NCBI GenBank assembly: GCA_021234155.1
Contig: JAJEKV010000102.1
Location: 1,048,456 to 1,112,455, forward strand
Length of the DNA: 64,000 nucleotides
Direction of reading: 5' to 3'
Origin: Isoetes taiwanensis
Taxonomy: Eukaryota; Streptophyta; Lycopodiopsida; Isoetales; Isoetaceae
Positions 58,311-64,000 of this stretch are shown in pieces (position 1 is the stretch's first letter; the number at the start of each line of letters is the position of its first letter). The notes under the pieces are model-generated. The model was not told the origin of the DNA, ran no database searches, and was given only the letters and a program-made list of their open reading frames with translations. The position numbers were made by a program, and so were the translations under genes.

Positions 58311-58845
58311 TTCTCATACATATTGTTACTTCGCTACAACTATTTCTCTTTCACAATGACACCATTGTTTATCAATCCATATGATTTTGGATGCTCCATC
58401 TCTAGCTTAAAGGTAATGCATGATTCACCTTACGGTTCGATTAAAGTTCCAAACCTACAATATAAATGTATTCTTGTGGCCACTGCTTGACCCGATCTCT
58501 GCGTGACATGGAAAAGGGCGGAATAATCCACCAAGTGTGCATAAGAATCCGTTTGTTGATTGAAGCTAAAGGTCGGGCCGCTATGAACAATCCGGGAAGC
58601 CGAAAATATCCAAGAGTTGAAAGCAAACAGAGGGCCTAAACTTGAATCTGGCAAACAAATCATAGGAAGGAAACAAAAGGGGTTTTGCAAAGACTACATT
58701 GTAGAATCAGAAACCAATACCTTGTAAAAAACATTATGCTAACTCAAGAAACATTAAAAACAAATACCTTTGTAAGTGTGAGCAAAAATCCATCTCGTGG
58801 TAGTAAAATCCACTCCGGCAATAAGAATCCAAGAGGGCAAGTACA
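58311..58845. other. Interval between direct repeats
   Basis: No gene. Short open readings have no recognisable domain. Confidence 0.45.
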
Positions 58846-58982
58846 CATGCACACACATGCACACATGCACATGCACTTGCACTTGCACATGCATATGAAC
58901 ATGCACATGCACACACATGCACATGCATGTGCACATGCACACACATGCACATGCATGTGCACATGCACATGCACACACTTGC
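58846..58982. repeat. CACATG-type alternating purine-pyrimidine repeat
   Basis: Irregular ACACATGCACATGC microsatellite of about 135 bp in which purines and pyrimidines alternate almost without interruption. Open frames across it (His/Met-rich on plus, Cys/Met/Val-rich on minus) are artefacts of the repeat. Confidence 0.9.
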
Positions 58983-59116
58983 ATAGTGTTCATGCACAAA
59001 CACATGCAGAGAAAGACAACAACCCTCGGATTTTTCCAACCAACGAAAATCAACGGCCCATAAAGGGTGCACTCTAGAAATACTATTTAGTACACCTTAA
59101 CGAATACAACAACGAA

Positions 59117-59560
59117 ATCATAGAAAAACCATATGAAAAAGCGTATAAAAATCTAAAAGTAACCCCCTGTTATTATGCACCCAAACCAAAGGGGGTTTAA
59201 GGGGGATTTTAATTTAAATGTGTTGGACCCAATGGTTGTGTTAATTAATGTCAATGGTAGTTATGTGTTGGTTGTTAATGTCAATGGTTGTTATGTGTTG
59301 GGGGATTTAATTTTTATATGTTGGATGTTAATGGTTTGTGTTGCAAAAAATTTTTTGGCCCCTTCGGCCTTAAAGGACATCCCCAGTGTGACAAAAAAAT
59401 TTAGAATTCAAACCAAAAAAAACTAGAATTCCTTTGAGGCTTTCATCACCGTAGCTTTTGAATTTCATCACAATAAAACAAATAGAACATAAGTAAAAGT
59501 TACCATAAAGATAGAGCGGATTGATCCCATTATTCGAAAGTCATAAAGTTTGCAACACCC
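59117..59560 (+). repeat. Direct repeat, second copy
   Basis: 59176-59362 matches 58049-58240. The preceding stretch AACCCCCTGTTATTATGC (about 59160) also occurs at about 60400 after a similar lead-in, so the family has three partial copies here. Confidence 0.7.
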
Positions 59561-60000
59561 ATACACAAACATTTTTGAACTAGAATTTAACAGCACCTTT
59601 GGCCTCCATAGATTCTTGTGGTGAGAAACCAAAGTGGGAAACTTTTTGCTTGTTAGCACAAGGATCTAGAAGCCTTGGAATTTGCTTAATAACCGCCTCA
59701 AAATCTAAATTGCATGGTAATTTTTGCAAGCTTCATTGAATGAGCCATAAAACAATATCCAATAGCTAAATCAGATTAATCACCGGGTAGGATGTGAAAG
59801 CCTACAAAACCCGGACGAAAAATTGCTGTTTTAGCATAGATAACTTAACCAAACATAACCATATCATACACTATCAAAAGATCTCGTAGAGAGCTTTCCA
59901 ACGCAATAAAAATCATCTCAAACAGAGCTCGGATCAAAAGTTATGATAAGAAATGTGTTGCTTGGCGGAAACCGCACTACATCGCCCTTCAAGCCCTTCA
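59561..60000. other. Spacer, no gene seen
   Basis: AT-rich. No reading frame or repeat that I can name. Confidence 0.45.
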
Positions 60001-60310
60001 TGTGCCCATTATGCACCACACACACAAAAGAGGGCTTTTGTTGTGAGCCATTGGTTGTTGACCGTTATGCACCACACGCACAAAAAAAGGGCTTTTGTTA
60101 TGAGCCATTGGTTGTTGACCATTGGAAAAAAAAAAAAGGCTAAAATCAATGGCTCGAAATGGTGCACTCTAGATGCATCATTAGGGCTTTTGTTGTGCCA
60201 TTGGTTGTTGACCGTTACGCACCACACGCACAAAAAAAGGCTTTTGTTGTGAGCCATTGGTTATTGACCATTGGAAAAAAAAGGCTAAAATCAATGGCTC
60301 AAAAATGGTG
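60001..60310 (+). repeat. Irregular tandem repeat, 55-60-bp unit
   Basis: Units containing GCACCACACGCACAAAAAAG, GGCTTTTGTTGTGAGCCATT and GGTTGTTGACCGTTATGC occur three to four times; a longer 115-bp period with GGCTAAAATCAATGGCTC is seen twice. ACCATTGG/CCAATGG and TTGTTGTGAGCC words allow local pairing. No gene. Confidence 0.75.
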
Positions 60311-60771
60311 CACTCTAGATGTACGCATTAGTACATCCATTTGAATACATCACGAAATCATAGGAAAACCTTAGTGAAAAGCGTACAAAAACACAAAGAA
60401 AACCCCCTGTTATTATGCTACATATTCCTTCTGTTACAAGCTATTGAGGTTTACTTTTTCTGAAAATACACATTAAACAACATATTCCCCCATAAGGGTA
60501 CCAAACTAAAGTGGTTGAATTCCTAAAAACACAACATATGCGTTCGCAGCTATATTTATGAGTCTGCACTAGGGTACCAGCATAACATAAATCTATAAAA
60601 CACAACGATTTAAGAGAATCATGCTCATAACTAATATGTATAAGCTTCTGCTGGAGTTAAAGCTAAACCATGTGCAGGGCAGATCCATGCATTTTCAATA
60701 ATCGGTCACACTCTCCCAAATATAAGCAAACGGCAGAGTCTTGCTATACAAATAGAGGACCAGAAATAAGA
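60311..60771. other. Spacer, no gene seen
   Basis: Begins with the third copy of the CCCCCTGTTATTATGC-type tail; the rest is AT-rich. Confidence 0.45.
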
Positions 60772-61018
60772 CACATGTCAATACAAATCCATCGTAATCT
60801 ACACCAAATAAACTATGTGCCAATTCAATATTTTAAACCCATAGTGATTCGTACATTCTCAAATGATGAATTATAGCACATACCAATTTATGCGTTACAT
60901 AATTAGTGGTGGATATGCCATGTGCATATATACCCAAGGCTGGATCTGCCACGTATCAATTGCACGGCTTAGGTTTTATGTAATGTCTACATCACTTAAG
61001 TTTTTCATGATTTTGGAA
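60772..61018 (+). repeat. 245-bp dispersed repeat, second copy
   Basis: Homologue of 56562-56806 in the same orientation, 4.2 kb downstream, with numerous substitutions. With the first copy it brackets a copia fragment and could represent old LTRs, but the ends are not clear. Confidence 0.65.
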
Positions 61019-61300
61019 TATTGAAACCAAAACAAGTGTCGCTCTCGCCTAATTAGTAAGGAGACATAAATGTATCATAAATGCAGCCTTTAGTTTCGAA
61101 GACACGTCACGAATCACGATGGACAGCCGAATTAGCAAGAAAGGAAAAAAAAATTGAGAACAAAAAATCCAAAAGATTTATATAGGCCATCATATAATCC
61201 TTGGAAAAAGCATATTATCATGAAATACATCATGAATGCAGCCTTTAATTTTGAAGACACGTGTCAGGCTAAAAGAATTAATAAGGAAGAAAATATATGC
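61019..61300 (+). repeat. Short duplicated segment
   Basis: About 60 bp around 61065-61105 (ATCATAAATGCAGCCTTTAG, GAAGACACGT) recur at 61220-61265 with few changes. No gene. Confidence 0.5.
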
Positions 61301-61339
61301 AAATTGAAAAGAAAACTGCTTTATATAGGAGGGAAAACA

Positions 61340-62345
61340 AGAGGATGCCTCTATCCTTCCTTGCTTCCACTTCTTTGCTTCTACATCGACGACACCATCA
61401 TTATCAACAACTCTTTGGAGTCTCTCGTGCACATCTTCAAAGCTGCTCTAAGTGCCAATTTCTCATGCAGGATTTAGAAAAAAATCAAAGCTGCCTTGGT
61501 CTTCGTATGATCAAGGGCAATATTCTCTTAGAATTCTGGCCAAGTTCTCCATGCTCGATTGCCATGCAACCTCCACTCCCATGGAAGTAGGCACCCAACT
61601 TACCACCACCCAATGTCCTTAAAATGCTCAGGAGCAAGCGGCCTTTCCATACAAAAGTGTGATTGGCTGCCTTAACTATCTCATGGTCTCCACTCCACTT
61701 GCCAGATTTGAGTTTTGATGTCAGCGATCTTAGCAGGTTCATGACCAATCCTGGCCCTCCTCATTAGATTGCCCTCAAGCGTGCGCTTCGCTACTTGGTG
61801 TTGTACTACCAGTTTTGGCACACCCGACAGCTCTGATTACGGAGAAGACGAATTAGCCAAATCCACTTCTGGCTATTGCTTCATGTTTCAAGGCAGCACC
61901 ATCACTTTGGAGTTCAAAAAAATAGGAAGCCGCTGCTCAATCTGAGGCGGAATATATTGCAGCTTGTGAAGCTGCCAAAGAAGCTGAACAGCTTCAGGTA
62001 GTGCTGATCTGCAGCTTCAGTAGGAACTTCCGATCCCTGCCTTCTGTGACAATCAGAGTGCAAGTGCACTAGCCAAAGATCCCAAGTTCCACCCCAAATC
62101 CAAACACATGAATGTTCGTTTCTATTTTCTCCAAGAAAAAGTCCAGGAAGGCAGCGGCATCATTATGCCCTATTGCTCTGCATCGCAGCTCAGATGATTG
62201 TTGACATCCTGACCAGACTTCTTTCTGCCGCCAAATTCATCAACTTCCGCCATCAGCTTCATCTGGCCGATCTCTGGTTATCTCAAGCAGGAGAAGATGA
62301 AGTGAGCTCCACCTCTCAGACCACTTCATGCAGGAGCGTTGACCA
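61340..62345 (+). pseudogene. Copia RT and RNase H remnant
   Basis: Plus-strand pieces in changing frames. FYIDDTIIINNSLESLVHIF holds the YIDD catalytic box of copia RT. Later, GEDELAKSTSGYCFMFQG, SALAKDPKFHPKSKHMNVRF and EKVQEGSGIIMPY are the RNase H end. More than ten stops or frame changes. GC content and sequence differ from the copia element at 32-36 kb, so it is another lineage. Confidence 0.75.
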
Positions 62346-62609
62346 TTGAAGTTCGTATGACACTTCAACCAGTAAACTTAGGAAGGCGGTTAAGAAGTGG
62401 TTGCTACGGACACTTGGCATGCTTTTTGTGGCAACCATCTCGATGCCCTGATTCTAGGAGAAATTATGGGCTTAATAATTTAAGCTAGATTTCCTTTGTT
62501 TGGATCTATTGATCCCAGCATTGTATTCAGTTCCATTGTTATGAATCAAAGCTTGTCCTTGATCTGTCTCTCATTTCTTCTTTCTTAGATTGGCTTTACA
62601 CCCTCATTA
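62346..62609. other. Spacer, probable copia 3' flank
   Basis: Non-coding. It could include the copia 3' LTR, but no paired copy is visible. Confidence 0.4.
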
Positions 62610-62876
62610 TCAGTTAGCCTTCTGTGTCAAGGCATCCCATACATCCACGAATGTCAGGCATGTGCTTAGGACAAATCTTGCTCTGAAACTTGGAAAATAG
62701 TTGAGATTTCTTGAGCAGCAAGCCAGCAAGACTGCAAGCAAATAAAATGGATCTGTGTTTTTGTTGCACTTGCTGAAAATGTTCAAGAACACCCTTGATA
62801 GTTCCCAGCTAACACTGCAATTATTGCCTTCGAAGATGCCAACATTACACTTAAAAATCATTCCTGTGCAGCTCAT
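62610..62876 (-). pseudogene. PPR pseudogene fragment
   Basis: Minus-strand DNA aligning by eye with the start of the PPR reading at 63600-64000. GCAATTATTGC/TTGCAATTACTGC, the 'tgctgaaaatgttcaagaacaccct' region and the 'gcagcaagccagcaagactgcaagca' region correspond. Frame-shifted fragments such as LAGLLLKKSQLFSKF match HAGLLHEGWQLFVSMF. Indels and stops show that it is a dead duplicate. Confidence 0.7.
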
Positions 62877-63537
62877 TGGACGTGACTCAGTGGCATAGAT
62901 AATGCCACTGAAGAACTTATTTGTTTAACATATAAGCAGGAATTAACTGTGGGCATCCATGATGAAAACCAAGTTCTATGAAACCCTTCCGTTAATGTCT
63001 CAATTATGTTCGAATTAAAGATGAAGGTAAATCCCCTACAAGAATATCATTTGAATCATGCATTTGAGCAGTCAAAGCTATTATGAAAAATATTACCTAA
63101 GAATGCACCCAGAAATATTTGCCTTCAGTTGGCAAATGGACACAAGTTCTTGAGCCACCTATAGATTAGATGAAAAAAATATTAGGTCTCAAACGACTCG
63201 TGTAGGAGCCTATCATATGTAGTTTTAATCAACGAAGATGAAGATAAATCACTCACGGGAACAGCAATGCAAGCATTTGACCTAGAAATATAGTTGGTTT
63301 CTGCTGGCAAATAAGAAGCTCCAAGCACAATTTCTTCAGCCACCTATGGATAAACGATAAAAATGTCACATGTGGTGGTGCTCGTCTAAGGATAATGATA
63401 AAAACATAAGTTAGGTAGGAGCATCTTCTTAGAGAGAGGAAAGAAATTGTGAAGGAACGACAGACCAACTCGTTATCTGCACAACCTTATGGCCTGGAAT
63501 ATTTTCCAGCTACCCTTTCTGGCTCGTCATGAGAATT
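62877..63537. other. PPR 3' flank with internal duplication
   Basis: Non-coding. The stretch at 63117-63180 (TTGGCAAATGGACACAAG, GAGCCACCTATAGATTAGAT) resembles 63290-63365 (CTGGCAAATAAGAAGCTCC, CAGCCACCTATGGATAAACG). The duplication that made the PPR pseudogene therefore extends into the 3' flank. Confidence 0.5.
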
Positions 63538-64000
63538 TCAATCAAGAATTTCAACATCCCACTTGCCAGCATGAAGGTTTGACACCAAGATATATGCTGC
63601 AGGATTTTGCGGATTTGAGTCCATAATAATTTCTGCAACTTGTTTCCCTACTTCAATATTACAATGTTTCTTACAAGCACCAAGTAATGCTCTCCATGTC
63701 TCAGTATCAGGCACAAATGGCATTCTTCTTACTAAGTCTTCAGCTTCATCGAGGCATCCTATACGTCCAAGGATGTCAATCATGCAGTTGTAATGATCTG
63801 ACTGAGGGACAATGCCATACTCAGAAAACATGGAAACAAATAGTTGCCATCCCTCGTGCAGCAGGCCAGCATGACTGCAAGCAGATAGAGCACTCAGAAA
63901 CATTACAGCATCTGGATATATGTGTTCTTGTTGCATTTGCTGAAAAAGTTGAAAAACACCCTCATCATGATAGTTTTCAGCTAACGTTGCAATTACTGCA
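63538..64000 (-). CDS. PPR protein, C-terminal part (gene leaves the window)
   Basis: The minus-strand frame is open from the window edge to a stop at 63538. It reads AVIATLAENYHDEGVFQLFQ, DAVMFLSALSACSHAGLLHE, SDHYNCMIDILGRIGCLDEA, DTETWRALLGACKKHCNIEV and NPAAYILVSNLHAGKWDVEI. These are the last P, L and S motifs and the E1 segment of a PLS-class PPR protein. Like the first PPR gene it stops within the E region and carries no DYW domain. The start and most repeats lie beyond 64000. Confidence 0.88.
   Translation of the reverse strand, partial: AVIATLAENYHDEGVFQLFQQMQQEHIYPDAVMFLSALSACSHAGLLHEGWQLFVSMFSEYGIVPQSDHYNCMIDILGRIGCLDEAEDLVRRMPFVPDTETWRALLGACKKHCNIEVGKQVAEIIMDSNPQNPAAYILVSNLHAGKWDVEILD

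Noticed and set aside
58685..59077. His/Met- and Cys-rich readings
   Set aside because: Products of the CACATG-type repeat.

Overview
The window looks like nuclear DNA of a land plant with a large, repeat-rich genome, most likely a fern or similar seed-free vascular plant. The evidence is an intronless PLS-type PPR gene, a 15-exon plant receptor kinase, and nested plant LTR retrotransposons, CACTA, Harbinger, hAT, Mutator-like and Helitron elements. There is no bacterial gene organisation and I saw no tRNA or rRNA gene. The fern assignment is an inference from protein style.

Layout. 1-8423: remains of a gypsy element (A, + strand): gag, a chromodomain scrap and a 3' LTR. The middle is replaced by AT-rich DNA and a (TAA)n tract, which is itself split by a 3.6 kb Harbinger-like transposon (1676-5250) carrying exons of peptide deformylase and of an OSCA/CSC1 channel. 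9.5-9.85 kb: a CACTA end. 10.2-11.25 kb: a LINE 3' end with an (ATT)n tail. 12.2-14.0 kb: a Helitron filled with 1.5 kb of purine-only DNA. 14.8-17.3 kb: an intact PPR gene. 18.6-24.6 kb: a decayed gypsy element B with its 3' LTR. 25.8-32.0 kb: a complete non-autonomous CACTA element, half of it a 19-bp satellite, sitting in a minus-strand copia element (to 36.4 kb) that is also split by a 965-bp Tourist-like element. 37.3-44.5 kb: a complete young gypsy element C (minus strand) with two LTRs, a TSD and a PBS, but no reverse transcriptase. 45-45.6 kb: a DIRS-like remnant. 48.0-52.7 kb: an intact malectin-like/LRR receptor kinase. 54-55.8 kb: a dead hAT transposase. 56.5-62.3 kb: copia fragments and repeat families. 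62.6-64 kb: a PPR pseudogene and the 3' end of a second PPR gene that leaves the window.

Genes likely to work for the host are the PPR protein (organelle RNA processing), the receptor kinase (cell-surface signalling) and probably the partial PPR at the right edge. They are separate units and show no joint pathway.

The most striking observation is in element C. Its gag-like protein begins, right after the initiator Met, with the nine N-terminal residues of histone H3 (ARTKQTARK). The same element encodes an integrase tail that contains a chromodomain, the domain class that reads methylated H3 tails.
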